In this document: one piece after another, positions 7,863 through 16,281 of the stretch
Numbering within the stretch: position 1 is the stretch's first letter
Layout: each line of letters starts with the position of its first letter
NCBI GenBank assembly: GCA_014652975.1
Contig: BMZV01000001.1
Coordinates: 1 to 64,000 of the forward strand
Direction of reading: 5' to 3'
Length of the DNA: 64,000 bases
Origin: Kocuria marina
Lineage (GTDB): Bacteria > Actinomycetota > Actinomycetes > Actinomycetales > Micrococcaceae
Position numbers and translations under genes: made by a program
Notes under the pieces: generated by a model
What the model saw: the letters and a program-made list of their open reading frames with translations, nothing else
Told to the model about the DNA's origin: nothing
The model's database searches: none

Positions 7863-8830
7863 GCGCCGGAACCGGGGGCGCGAGCGTCGTCGCCCCTGGA
7901 ACGGGGTATTGCGGTGCCAGGGTCGGTGTCGCCGCGCACGGAACCGCGCGCGCCATCCGCGGGAGCGGCGTCGTCGCCCCCGGAACCGGGCGCCGCGGCG
8001 TCGACCGCTGCCTTGCCCGGGGCGGGAGAGGCACCCGGGGCGGGGCCGGAGACCGGGATGCCGTCGTCGTCGGCGTGGACCGCGGTGAGGATCTCCACGA
8101 CCTCGGCCACGCTGTCCGTGACCCGGAACAGTTCGAGGTCCGCGGTGGAGACCTTGCCGTCGGCCACCAGCGTGGTGGTGATCCAGTCCAGCAACGGGCC
8201 CCAGTAGTCCGTGCCCACCAGGATCACCGGGAAACGCGTGATCTTGCCCGTCTGCACGAGGGTCAGTGCCTCGAAGAGTTCGTCGAGCGTACCGAAGCCG
8301 CCCGGCAGCGCCACGAAGCCCTGGCTGTACTTCACGAACATGGTCTTACGGGCGAAGAAGTAGCGGAAGTTGATGCCCAGGTCCACCCAGTCATTGAGGC
8401 GCTGTTCGTGGGGCAGCTCGATGCCGATCCCTACCGAGTGCGCGCCCACGTCCACCGCTCCCCTGTTCGCGGCCTCCATCACACCGGGGCCGCCGCCCGT
8501 GACCACGGCGTAGCCGGCCTTGCCGATTTCCCGTCCCAGCTCGCGCGCGAGCTCGTACTCCGGGTGCCCCGGCGCGGTGCGCGCCGACCCGAAGACCGAG
8601 ACGGCGGGGCCCAGGTTCGCGAGTGCGTCGAAGCCTTCAACGAACTCCGCCTGGATCCGCAGGACGCGCCACGGGTCGGTGCGGGTGAAGTCGTCCGGTT
8701 CGGCGGGGCGCTGGTCCAGGAAACGCTGGTCGGACGTGCGCCGATGCAGCTGTTTGCGGCGCAGCACCACCGGCCCCTTGTGACGCTCGGGGGGTAGGGA
8801 ACGTTCGTGCGGTGTCTCAGGGGTGTGCAT
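7859..8830 (-). CDS. LOG-family protein (TIGR00730, cytokinin riboside 5'-monophosphate phosphoribohydrolase-like)
   Basis: 323 residues. The Rossmann-like core holds the two family signatures GGGPGVMEAAN and PGGFGTLDELFE, which bind the nucleotide phosphate and catalyse N-glycosidic cleavage. The physiological substrate in actinobacteria is uncertain. About 50 N-terminal residues are basic and about 65 C-terminal residues are Ala/Gly/Pro/Asp-rich low complexity, longer than usual. ATG at 8830 is picked because a TAGCCT box lies 7 bases before it. Divergent from gluA. Confidence 0.88.
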   Translation of the reverse strand: MHTPETPHERSLPPERHKGPVVLRRKQLHRRTSDQRFLDQRPAEPDDFTRTDPWRVLRIQAEFVEGFDALANLGPAVSVFGSARTAPGHPEYELARELGREIGKAGYAVVTGGGPGVMEAANRGAVDVGAHSVGIGIELPHEQRLNDWVDLGINFRYFFARKTMFVKYSQGFVALPGGFGTLDELFEALTLVQTGKITRFPVILVGTDYWGPLLDWITTTLVADGKVSTADLELFRVTDSVAEVVEILTAVHADDDGIPVSGPAPGASPAPGKAAVDAAAPGSGGDDAAPADGARGSVRGDTDPGTAIPRSRGDDARAPGSGA

Positions 8831-8837
8831 GCCCACC

Positions 8838-8843
8838 AGGCTA
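8838..8843 (-). promoter_or_regulatory. -10 box of a leaderless promoter (LOG gene)
   Basis: Minus-strand TAGCCT, 7 bases before the ATG at 8830. Confidence 0.45.
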
Positions 8844-8959
8844 CGTTCTCGTGCTGCACGACGCCGCAGAATTCCCCGGCGCACAGCCTCCCGACCGGGG
8901 GGACGCCACGCCACGAGATCCGTGTTGTGTTGCGCATTACTTTTTCGTGAACGGTGCAT

Positions 8960-8965
8960 TAGTTT
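8960..8965 (+). promoter_or_regulatory. -10 box of a leaderless promoter (gluA)
   Basis: TAGTTT followed by gttccc and the ATG at 8972. No ribosome binding site is present in front of that ATG. The 140-base region between this gene and the LOG gene must hold both promoters. Confidence 0.4.
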
Positions 8966-8971
8966 GTTCCC

Positions 8972-9844
8972 ATGTCTCACGCAGCAGCCTCCTCCACCCC
9001 GCCGCCCGGGGACCGTTCGGCGGCGTCGTCGGCCCCCGTATCGACCGCGCGACCCGCCGCGGACGACGTCGCTCCCGCGGACCGCGCGCACGGCGCCGAT
9101 CGCGGCGACGAACCCCTGGTCCGGATGAAGGGCGTCAACAAGCACTTCGGGGACCTGCACGTGCTCAAGGACATCGACCTGGAGGTCGCCCGCGGCGAAG
9201 TGGTCATGATCATCGGGCCCTCGGGCTCGGGCAAGTCCACGCTGTGCCGCACGATCAACCGCCTGGAGACCATCGACAGCGGCGAGATCACGGTGGACGG
9301 CAAACCCCTCCCCTCGGAGGGCCGGGGGCTCGCGCGATTGCGCGCGGACGTGGGCATGGTGTTCCAGTCCTTCAACCTCTTCGCCCACAAGTCCGTACTG
9401 CAGAACGTGACACTGGGCCCGGTCAAGGTCCGGCGCAAGGACCGCGGGGCCGCCGAGCAGCGTGCCCGGGAACTGCTCGACCGCGTGGGCGTGGGCAATC
9501 AGGCGGAGAAGCTGCCCGCCCAGCTCTCCGGCGGTCAGCAGCAACGCGTGGCGATCGCCCGCGCCCTGGCCATGGACCCCAAGGTCATGCTGTTCGACGA
9601 ACCCACGTCCGCGCTGGACCCGGAGATGATCAACGAGGTCCTGGACACCATGGTGTCCCTCGCGAAGGCGGGGATGACCATGGTCGTGGTCACCCACGAG
9701 ATGGGCTTCGCCCGGCGCGCCGCGGACCGCGTGGTGTTCATGGCGGACGGGGCCATCGTGGAGCAGAACACCCCCGAGGAGTTCTTCACAAACCCCCGCA
9801 GCGAGCGCGCCAAGGACTTCCTGGGCAAGGTCCTGGGCCACTGA
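8972..9844 (+). CDS. gluA: Glutamate ABC transporter ATP-binding protein
   Basis: 290 residues. ATPase core from about residue 48: Walker [11 protein letters not shown]-loop VFQSFNLF, signature LSGGQQQR, Walker B VMLFDEP, H-loop VTHEM. It energises uptake of glutamate/polar amino acids through GluC and GluD. Residues 1-47 are an Ala/Asp/Arg-rich extension that family members of about 242 residues lack; the leaderless start at 8972 supports it, but a later start cannot be ruled out. First gene of gluABCD. Confidence 0.92.
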   Translation: MSHAAASSTPPPGDRSAASSAPVSTARPAADDVAPADRAHGADRGDEPLVRMKGVNKHFGDLHVLKDIDLEVARGEVVMIIGPSGSGKSTLCRTINRLETIDSGEITVDGKPLPSEGRGLARLRADVGMVFQSFNLFAHKSVLQNVTLGPVKVRRKDRGAAEQRARELLDRVGVGNQAEKLPAQLSGGQQQRVAIARALAMDPKVMLFDEPTSALDPEMINEVLDTMVSLAKAGMTMVVVTHEMGFARRAADRVVFMADGAIVEQNTPEEFFTNPRSERAKDFLGKVLGH

Positions 9845-9922
9845 GGCCAGCACCGCAGGACTCCCACTTCTCTTCTTCACCGCAGCACCACCCGTTCATC
9901 CCTGGATCCCGAGGAGTACATC

Positions 9923-10774
9923 GTGAAATTCCGTAAGAGCGTCGTCGTCACCGCCCTGGCCGCCACCGCCGCCCTGTCCCTGTCCGCGTGCGGCGGGGGC
10001 GGGGACTCGGGCGGCTCGGGAGGTTCCTCCCAGGCGGGCGGGGACACCCTGCGCGTGGGCATCAAGTACGACCAGCCCGGCCTGGGCTTCAAGGACGGCG
10101 ACACGTACAGCGGGTTCGACGTGGACGTGGCCCGCTACATCGCCAAGGAACTGGGCTACCCGGAGGACAAGATCGAGTGGGTCGAGTCCCCGTCCGCGAA
10201 CCGCGAGAACATGCTGTCCAACGGGCAGGTGGACATGATCGTGGCCACCTACTCCATCACCGACGCCCGCAAGCAGACCGTGGACTTCGCGGGACCGTAC
10301 TTCGTGGCCGGTCAGGACCTGCTCGTCAAGGCCGACAACACGGACATCAAGGGCCCGGAGGACCTCGAGGGCAAGAACCTGTGCTCGGTCACTGGTTCCA
10401 CGTCCGCCCAGAAGATCAAGGACAAGTACGCGGGTTCGGTCAACCTCGTGGAACAGGGTGGCTACGCGGACTGCGTGACCATGCTGGGCTCCGGTGGCGT
10501 GGACGCCGTCACGACCGACGACATCATCCTCGCGGGTCTTGCCGCCACGGACGCCAACAAGGGCAAGTTCAAGGTGGTCGGCGCGCCGTTCACCGAGGAG
10601 AAGTACGGCGTGGGCATCCCCAAGGATTCCGACAAGTGCCAGGCGATCAACGACGCCATCACCAAGATGGTGGACGACGGCTCGTGGGAGAAGGCCGTGA
10701 CCTCCAACACCCAGGGCGCGGACTACAAGTACAACACCAAGCTCAACCCGCCCAAGCCCGAGCCCTGCTCCTGA
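9923..10774 (+). CDS. gluB: Glutamate-binding lipoprotein of ABC transporter
   Basis: 283 residues, family 3 solute-binding protein. Signal peptide with lipobox LSAC at residues 20-23, then a Gly/Ser linker and the periplasmic-type binding fold (GFDVDVARYIA, VDMIVATYSITDARK, two internal Cys positioned as in GluB proteins). The mature protein is tethered to the outer face of the membrane and feeds glutamate to GluCD. Preceded by GAGGAG about 8 bases before the ATG. A strong hairpin follows. Confidence 0.93.
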   Translation: MKFRKSVVVTALAATAALSLSACGGGGDSGGSGGSSQAGGDTLRVGIKYDQPGLGFKDGDTYSGFDVDVARYIAKELGYPEDKIEWVESPSANRENMLSNGQVDMIVATYSITDARKQTVDFAGPYFVAGQDLLVKADNTDIKGPEDLEGKNLCSVTGSTSAQKIKDKYAGSVNLVEQGGYADCVTMLGSGGVDAVTTDDIILAGLAATDANKGKFKVVGAPFTEEKYGVGIPKDSDKCQAINDAITKMVDDGSWEKAVTSNTQGADYKYNTKLNPPKPEPCS

Positions 10775-10791
10775 TCCAGCGTTCGGTCCGT

Positions 10792-10822
10792 TCCCGGCGT
10801 GCGCGGTTCGCGCACGCCGGGA
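10792..10822 (+). terminator. Intra-operon hairpin between gluB and gluC
   Basis: 14-bp perfect stem (10792-10805 with 10809-10822), loop gtt, no T-run. Position right after the binding-protein gene suggests partial termination or mRNA protection that keeps gluB expression above the permeases. Confidence 0.65.
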
Positions 10823-10838
10823 CCCCCGGGAGGAAATA

Positions 10839-11525
10839 GTGTCCGACTACCTCGGTGACTTCACGTCACTCCTGTCCCAGTACGACGTCCTCGCGGCGTT
10901 CTGGGTCAACATCCAACTGACCTTCTGGGCCGCCCTGGGGTCCCTGGTGCTGGGTTCGGTCCTGGCCCTGATGCGGATCAGCCCGGTCGCTTCGCTGCGT
11001 GCCATGGGTGCCGGGTACGTGAACATGGTGCGCAACACCCCGTTGACCATCATCCTGGTGTTCCTGGTGCTGGGGGTGTGGTCCCAGCTGGCCATCAACT
11101 TCAGTTCCGACTTCAATCGCAACTTCTTCATCTACGCGATCATCGGCCTGAGCCTCTACCACGCGTCCTTCGTGTGCGAGGCGATCCGCTCGGGCGTCAA
11201 CACGGTCCCCCTGGGACAGGCCGAGGCCGCCCGGGCGATCGGCCTGGGGTTCTTCCCCGCGGCGCGCCACGTGATCTTCCCCCAGGCGCTGCGCGGTGCC
11301 GTGACCCCGTTGGGCAACACGTTGATCGCCCTGACCAAGAACACCACGGTGGCCGCGGCGGCCTCCGTCACGGAGATCTCCGCCCTCATGAAGACCATGA
11401 TCGAATTCCGCCCGGACGTCATCGTGGCCATCTTCCTGACGGTGGCGCTGGGCTTCGTGGTGATCGTGATCCCCGTGGGTCTGCTGACCACGTGGTTGTC
11501 CCGGAAGGTGGCGGTGAAGCGATGA
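10839..11525 (+). CDS. gluC: Glutamate ABC transporter permease GluC
   Basis: 228 residues, His/Glu/Gln permease family with about five membrane helices and the EAA-type loop AEAARAIGLGFFPAARHVIFPQAL that docks to GluA. GTG start preceded by GGGAGG. Its stop overlaps gluD (ATGA), so the two permease subunits are translationally coupled and probably form a heterodimer. Confidence 0.92.
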   Translation: MSDYLGDFTSLLSQYDVLAAFWVNIQLTFWAALGSLVLGSVLALMRISPVASLRAMGAGYVNMVRNTPLTIILVFLVLGVWSQLAINFSSDFNRNFFIYAIIGLSLYHASFVCEAIRSGVNTVPLGQAEAARAIGLGFFPAARHVIFPQALRGAVTPLGNTLIALTKNTTVAAAASVTEISALMKTMIEFRPDVIVAIFLTVALGFVVIVIPVGLLTTWLSRKVAVKR

Positions 11526-12385
11526 GCACCACGGTCCTGTTCGACGCCCCCGGCCCCCGCACGCGGCGGCTCACCCTCGTGCTCAACGTGGTGGCCCTGC
11601 TCGTACTGATCGGCCTGGCGGTCGTGGTGCTGCAGAAGCTCGGGGCGCAAGGACAGCTCGAGCCCGCCAAGTGGCAGGCCCTGCTCACCGAGCGCACGTG
11701 GGCCAACTTCCTGATCCCCGGTCTGATCCAGACCCTCAAGGCCGCGCTGCTCGCGGTGGTGGGCTCGGTCGTGTTCGGTCTGGTCTTCGGCCTTGCCCGG
11801 CTCTCCGGGGCGTGGCCCGTACGGGCCGTGGCCGCCGTGGTCGTGGAGTTCTTCCGCGCGGTGCCCGTGCTGGTCATGATGATCTTCTTCTACCTGGGGC
11901 TCGCGCGCACCGGGTTGGTGTCCCCGTCCAGCACGCCGTTCTGGGCCGTGGTGATCGGGCTCGTGCTCTACAACGGCTCCGTGATCGCGGAGCTCGTGCG
12001 CTCGGGCGTGTACCAACTGCCCCGAGGGCAACGCGAGGCGGGGCTCGCGGTGGGGCTCACGCCGTCACAGTGCCTGCGCAGCATCCTGCTCCCCCAGGCG
12101 CTCACCGCCATGCTGCCCTCGCTGATCTCCCAGTTCGTGGTGATCCTCAAGGACACCGCACTCGGCTACATCATCACCTACCCCGAGCTGCTCGCCTCCG
12201 CGCGCCGGCTCGGCTCCGGTGACGGCAACATCCTGCAGACCCTGCTGGCCGCCGCGGTGGTGTTCATCGTGATCAACACGCTGCTGTCGCTCGCCGCCGG
12301 GCGACTGTCCCGCAGGCTCAGCTACCGCACGGCGGGCAAGACGCGCGCTCTGCACGAGGCCGCCGAGGGCAACGAGATCGGCTGA
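11522..12385 (+). CDS. gluD: Glutamate ABC transporter permease GluD
   Basis: 287 residues; a first helix near residue 20-40, a periplasmic stretch, then the permease core with the EAA loop REAGLAVGLTPSQCLRSILLPQAL. Partner of GluC. The C-terminal tail (SYRTAGKTRALHEAAEG) is cytoplasmic. Last gene of the operon, convergent with dapE only 28 bases away, with no obvious hairpin between them. Confidence 0.92.
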   Translation: MSTTVLFDAPGPRTRRLTLVLNVVALLVLIGLAVVVLQKLGAQGQLEPAKWQALLTERTWANFLIPGLIQTLKAALLAVVGSVVFGLVFGLARLSGAWPVRAVAAVVVEFFRAVPVLVMMIFFYLGLARTGLVSPSSTPFWAVVIGLVLYNGSVIAELVRSGVYQLPRGQREAGLAVGLTPSQCLRSILLPQALTAMLPSLISQFVVILKDTALGYIITYPELLASARRLGSGDGNILQTLLAAAVVFIVINTLLSLAAGRLSRRLSYRTAGKTRALHEAAEGNEIG

Positions 12386-12413
12386 GCCGCCCGTCCCTCG
12401 GGCTGTTCAGGAC

Positions 12414-13517
12414 TCAGGACAACCAGGACGCGAGCGCGCGGTGGCAGGCCCGGACGGCGTCGTCGAACACGTGCTCGTCGTCCGTGTGCGCGAGCAACGC
12501 GTCCCCGGGGCCGAAGTTCACGGCGGGCACCCCTGCCTCCGAGAAACGGGCGACGTCCGTCCAGCCGTACTTGGGCATGGGATCCCGGCCTACGGCGGCC
12601 ACGAACTGCGCGGCGGAGGGCCGGTCCAGTCCCGGACGGGCCGCGGGTGAGAGGTCCTGCCACTCGAGCTCGTAGCCGGTGAAGACCTCCCGCATGTGCT
12701 CCTGCGCCTGCTCGAGGGACTTGTCCGGGGCGAAGCGGTAGTTGATCTCGACCCACGCGGTGTCCGGGATCACGTTGCCCGCGACTCCCCCGCCAATGCG
12801 GATCGCGTTGAGTCCCTCGCGGTAGTCGAGACCCTCCACGGTCACGGTGCGCGCCTCGTACGCGCTGAGCCGGGCGAGGACGTCCGCCTGCTTGTGGATC
12901 GCGTTCTCCCCGATCCACGACCGCCCGGAGTGGGCGGCCTTGCCGTGGGTCGTGATCCGGAAACGCATGGTGCCGTTGCACCCGCCCTCGACCGTCCCGT
13001 TCGTGGGTTCGAGCAGCACCGCGAAATCCGCCTCGAGCAGCTCGGGGCTGTTGCGCATGACGCGGCCCAGCCCGCTCGCGTCGCTCGAGACCTCCTCGTG
13101 GTCGTAGAACACGTAGGTGACGTCCCGGTTGGGCTCGGTGAGTTCGTGCGCGAGCACCAGTTGGACGGCCACGCCACCCTTCATGTCGGTGGTGCCGCGG
13201 CCGTAGATCACGTCACCCTCCGCTTCCCGACGCCGCGTGGCCGGGACCCCGCCCAGCGATCCCTCCACGGTGGGCAGGGGCACGGTGTCCAGGTGGCCGG
13301 CGAGGATCACGCGTTCGTCTCGGCCGCGGTCCGTGCGGGCGATCACGGTGTCCCCGTCCCGGTGGACACTGAGATGGGGCAGAGCGCGCAGGGCTGTTTC
13401 GACGGCGTCGGCCAGGGGGCGCTCGTGATCGGACACGGACTCCACGTCCACGAGCGCGGCGGTCAGATCCGCGGGATCCATGGTGAGGTCGAGGGTCACG
13501 GAAGCGTCTGAACTCAT
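12414..13517 (-). CDS. dapE: Succinyl-diaminopimelate desuccinylase
   Basis: 367 residues, M20 metallopeptidase family. Zinc ligands and catalytic acids are visible: AGHLDTVP, GRGTTDMKGG, DHEEVSS, LLEPTN and a C-terminal GPGDALLAHTDDE. Removes succinate from N-succinyl-LL-diaminopimelate in lysine/peptidoglycan synthesis. ATG at 13517 lies 7 bases after a TAGCCT-type box read on the minus strand (TAGGCT). Normally dapD is the divergent neighbour; here it is at 23208, separated by inserted DNA. Confidence 0.93.
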   Translation of the reverse strand: MSSDASVTLDLTMDPADLTAALVDVESVSDHERPLADAVETALRALPHLSVHRDGDTVIARTDRGRDERVILAGHLDTVPLPTVEGSLGGVPATRRREAEGDVIYGRGTTDMKGGVAVQLVLAHELTEPNRDVTYVFYDHEEVSSDASGLGRVMRNSPELLEADFAVLLEPTNGTVEGGCNGTMRFRITTHGKAAHSGRSWIGENAIHKQADVLARLSAYEARTVTVEGLDYREGLNAIRIGGGVAGNVIPDTAWVEINYRFAPDKSLEQAQEHMREVFTGYELEWQDLSPAARPGLDRPSAAQFVAAVGRDPMPKYGWTDVARFSEAGVPAVNFGPGDALLAHTDDEHVFDDAVRACHRALASWLS

Positions 13518-13524
13518 GCGTGCC

Positions 13525-13530
13525 AGCCTA
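13525..13530 (-). promoter_or_regulatory. -10 box of a leaderless promoter (dapE)
   Basis: Minus-strand TAGGCT, 7 bases before the dapE ATG. It marks the last native sequence before the accessory island. Confidence 0.5.
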
Positions 13531-13626
13531 CAGTTCGCCCCTGCGCCCCGCAGTGTGGCTATCTCAACCCCACTTGGCCCCGGGATGACGGCCGGAAATG
13601 GACCCACCTTGCGCGAGACCAGCGTC

Positions 13627-13881
13627 ATGCCTGCGATGCCGGGCATGTCATCGCATGGGACGAGCCAGTTGTCATCGGCGGCCTCCACGGGTAGCGGTAT
13701 GGGCCACTCGATGGGCGGCGCGATGCTGCTCTACCACGCGACTGCCGTGGTGGTGAGCTGGCTGCTGGTGATGGTGGGCGAGGCGTTTTCGCGCCTACTG
13801 AAGCGATGGTTGCGCGGCATCGAGATCCCGTCCTTGCGGTGCCCGCCGCGTCGTTTCGGGTCGTCCATGTGGCCCGGTTGA
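13627..13881 (+). pseudogene. Remnant of a copper-type membrane protein (C-terminal part)
   Basis: An open frame of 84 codons: a Met/His/Ser-rich stretch (MPAMPGMSSHG, GMGHSMGGAM) followed by one membrane helix of the form LLYHATAVVVSWLLVMVGEA and a basic end. The H..A....WLL...GE pattern resembles the last helix of membrane proteins found beside PepSY and copper-resistance genes in actinobacteria; the N-terminal helices of such proteins are absent. It has no ribosome binding site and is followed about 1.6 kb later by a broken PepSY gene, which supports reading it as debris of one former locus. Confidence 0.45.
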
Positions 13882-13978
13882 TTCTTGTGGAGCGCCCGTG
13901 GGCGCTCAACGCTCCGAACCTATTGAGGGGCCCCCGGTAGCGGTGTGAGGCGGCACTTTCCGCGGCATGCCCTACGCG

Positions 13979-13986
13979 ACTTCGCT
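13979..13986. repeat. Target-site duplication, left copy
   Basis: acttcgct directly abuts the left end of the IS256-family element and is repeated exactly at 15424-15431. Confidence 0.85.
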
Positions 13987-14012
13987 GGGCCTGTCAATTT
14001 GTCTGTGTAAGC
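13987..14012. repeat. IS256-family left inverted repeat
   Basis: Begins gggcctgtca and ends gtctgtgtaagc; pairs with 15398-15423 with four mismatches. Confidence 0.88.
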
Positions 14013-14019
14013 GGGGTGT

Positions 14020-15372
14020 TCACAGGTAGGGGTTGATCCTGTCGGGATAGGCCGCTGCGAGCTGCGCGAGGGCCTGTTTCCAATTGGTGACGACTTGGCC
14101 TTCGACTAGTCGGCCCTGGGCCTTTCGCTGGCTGGTGGGCTTGCCGCGGTCCTTCTCGCGTTCTGCGGCGCGTTTGTCTTCGATGTTGCAGATCGCCAGC
14201 CACAGCAGCTTCACTGCCGCTTCCGTGGTGGGGAAGTGTCCGCGGTTCTTGGTGACCTTCCGTAGCTGGAAGTTCAGCGATTCGATGCTGTTAGTCGTGT
14301 AGATGACCTTGCGCAGCATGGGCGGGAACTGCAGGAACGGGATGAACCGCTCCCACGAATTCGCCCAAGTCGCACTCGCGGAGGGATACTTCTGTCCCAG
14401 CTCGGAGGCCTCGAACTCGGCCAGCGCCTTGCGGGCGGTCTCCTCGCTCGGGGCGGTGTAGATCGGCTTGAGCGCGGTGGCGACCTGTCTGCGGTCCTGA
14501 TAAGCCACGAACCGCATCGCGGCCCGGATCAGGTGGACCACGCAAGTCTGGACCATCGACTCCGGCCACGCCGCCTCGATCGCCTCCGGGAGGCCCTTGA
14601 GCCCGTCGCAGCACACGATCAGCACGTCCCGCACACCCCGGTTGGCGAGGTCCGCGCAGACGTGGGCCCAGAACGCCGAGCCCTCGGTGTCCTGGACCCA
14701 GATCCCCAGCACGTGCTTAATCCCGTCGAGGTCGACGCCGACGGCGATGTAGGCGGCACGGTTGAGGACCTGGTTGTTCTCTCGGATCTTGATCCGGATC
14801 GCGTCGAGGTAGATGACCGGATAGAACTCTTCCAGCGGCCGCGATTGCCAGGCCAGGACCTCCTGCGAGACCGCGTCGGTGATGTTGCTGATCGTCTCGT
14901 GGGAGAGCTCCGTGCCGATCGTGGAGGCCAGGTGGTGCTGGATATCGCGGATCGTCATCCCGCCGGCATAGAGGCTGATGATCATCTCGTCCAGCCCGCC
15001 CAGGCGCCGCTGACCCTTGGGAACCAGCCGCGGAGTGAACGAGCCTCCCCGGTCGCGGGGCACATCCAGCTCGATCGGCCCGACCTGGGACTGAACCTTT
15101 TTCGACGTCGTGCCGTTACGGGAGTTGGCGTGCTTCGCCGCGTCCTCGGAGCCTTTCTCATAGCCCAGATGGCTGGTCAGCTCCGCCTGCAGGCCCCGCT
15201 CGAGGGCTGCCTGGACGATGGCCGGCACGAATCCATCATCGCCGGTCAGCTCGACCTTGCCCGCGTCGATCTGGGCGAACAGGGCATCGAGCTGCCCGGA
15301 GGCCTTCAACTGCTCGACCAACTCCTGGCCCGAAGGACCACCGTCTCGCTGTTCCTCATCGGTCATAGTCAT
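14020..15372 (-). CDS. IS256-family transposase
   Basis: 450 residues, full length for the Mutator/IS256 transposase. Catalytic DDE residues are visible in YLDAIRIK, CCDGLKGLPEA and the conserved TTNSIESLNFQLRK; the C..H pair of the family is in QTCVVHLIR. It cuts and pastes the element through the 26-bp ends. The stop lies 7 bases inside the left repeat and the start 25 bases inside the right one. No frameshift or internal stop is seen. Confidence 0.95.
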   Translation of the reverse strand: MTMTDEEQRDGGPSGQELVEQLKASGQLDALFAQIDAGKVELTGDDGFVPAIVQAALERGLQAELTSHLGYEKGSEDAAKHANSRNGTTSKKVQSQVGPIELDVPRDRGGSFTPRLVPKGQRRLGGLDEMIISLYAGGMTIRDIQHHLASTIGTELSHETISNITDAVSQEVLAWQSRPLEEFYPVIYLDAIRIKIRENNQVLNRAAYIAVGVDLDGIKHVLGIWVQDTEGSAFWAHVCADLANRGVRDVLIVCCDGLKGLPEAIEAAWPESMVQTCVVHLIRAAMRFVAYQDRRQVATALKPIYTAPSEETARKALAEFEASELGQKYPSASATWANSWERFIPFLQFPPMLRKVIYTTNSIESLNFQLRKVTKNRGHFPTTEAAVKLLWLAICNIEDKRAAEREKDRGKPTSQRKAQGRLVEGQVVTNWKQALAQLAAAYPDRINPYL

Positions 15373-15397
15373 GATTCTCGCCGTTCCTCTCGTTACG

Positions 15398-15423
15398 GCT
15401 TACACAGACCATCTGACACGCCC
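15398..15423. repeat. IS256-family right inverted repeat
   Basis: Inverse of 13987-14012; inner part gcttacacagac is identical to its partner. Confidence 0.88.
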
Positions 15424-15431
15424 ACTTCGCT
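15424..15431. repeat. Target-site duplication, right copy
   Basis: acttcgct, identical to 13979-13986. Confidence 0.85.
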
Positions 15432-15480
15432 CGCGCCTTCTCAATCCGGCCCCTTTGGGCTGCAGGAGACACCACAACCC

Positions 15481-15804
15481 ATGAGTACTTCCATGGCGCC
15501 CTCGCGCGCCGACATGAACCCGAACGACCCATCAACACCCTCACGATGGCTATCGAGCCCCGCCACGCCGGCATCGCCGTGGGCCGGCATGGCCCGGCGA
15601 CTCCACTTCTACGCCGGCTTGTTCATCGGCCCCTTCCTGCTGGTGGCCGCCGTCACCGGCTTCTTCTACTCCCTCGCTGCGACAGCGGAACAGTGGATCC
15701 ACCACGACCAGATCGCCGCTACCAGCCCCGCGCAGACAGTGCCGCTGGACCGGCAAGTTGCCACGGCCTGCTCGCTCCACTCATGCCACGGATCACGACC
15801 ATGA
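15481..15804 (+). pseudogene. Truncated PepSY-associated membrane protein
   Basis: 107 codons from an ATG with a CAGGAG upstream. Residues 35-80 match the N-terminal membrane helix of PepSY_TM proteins (ARRLHFYAGLFIGPFLLVAA, then FFYSLAATAEQWIHHDQ). Family members run to 400-500 residues; here the match ends after VPLDRQVATA and a short unrelated tail follows. The rest of the gene is not found downstream. Such proteins are linked to iron or copper handling in the envelope. Confidence 0.75.
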
Positions 15805-16281
15805 CCATCTAAAGGACTCACGGCACCGTGCTCCCGCCGCGCCAAGATGAAGCTAGGAACCGTCATCAACCCGGCCAGTCACGGTGATGCCGAGGCACGA
15901 CTCTCGGCTACTTAAGGGGGCGGTTATCGACGAGCCGGTCTCGCTGGATCGCTTTGGACGATCCAGCTCTAAGATGGCGTTGCGCCGATCGCCCTGATCC
16001 TCACCCCTGACGAGCTCGACGCCCTGTTCGTGCGCCCTGTTCGTGCCCAGGCCCGGTGCGGGTGGTCGGCGCGGCGCCCGTTGCCCAGGAGACCGTGGTG
16101 GCGGCTGTGGACGTCAGCACGGTCACCGCGTGATCCCCGGGTTCATCTCTGACGCTGGGGTTGCCTGCGTCGAGCGAGTTCGGATGACACCCTCGTGAGG
16201 AAGCCCGATGATACTCCCAAGCTCCTTGGCGGCAATCAACATTTCGAGATGTGACGTGGGGGTGGTCGGGTTTGACAGGGG
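15805..16281 (+). other. Gene-free debris between PepSY remnant and Rrf2 gene
   Basis: About 480 bases without a complete gene. It holds a small 9-bp hairpin (15943-15967), a plus-strand fragment reading LILTPDELDALFV near 15990-16030, an exact 13-bp tandem duplication (16021-16033 and 16034-16046), and in another frame an end reading VVGAAPVAQETVV followed by a stop at about 16131. These look like fragments of one or more decayed genes; I cannot name them. Confidence 0.5.

Larger units (their letters stand above)
13987..15423 (-). mobile_element. Complete IS256-family insertion sequence, 1437 bp
   Basis: One transposase gene between 26-bp imperfect inverted repeats (13987-14012 and 15398-15423, 22 of 26 matching, inner 12 bases identical) with an 8-bp direct duplication on both sides. 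Size, repeat length and 8-bp duplication fit IS256. All parts are intact, so the insertion is recent and the element could be active. It landed in the gap between two already broken genes. Confidence 0.93.

Noticed and set aside
8831-9880. Upstream extension of the LOG gene through the gluA region
   Set aside because: The frame is open by chance across gluA on the other strand; the family N-terminus and the -10 box place the start at 8830.
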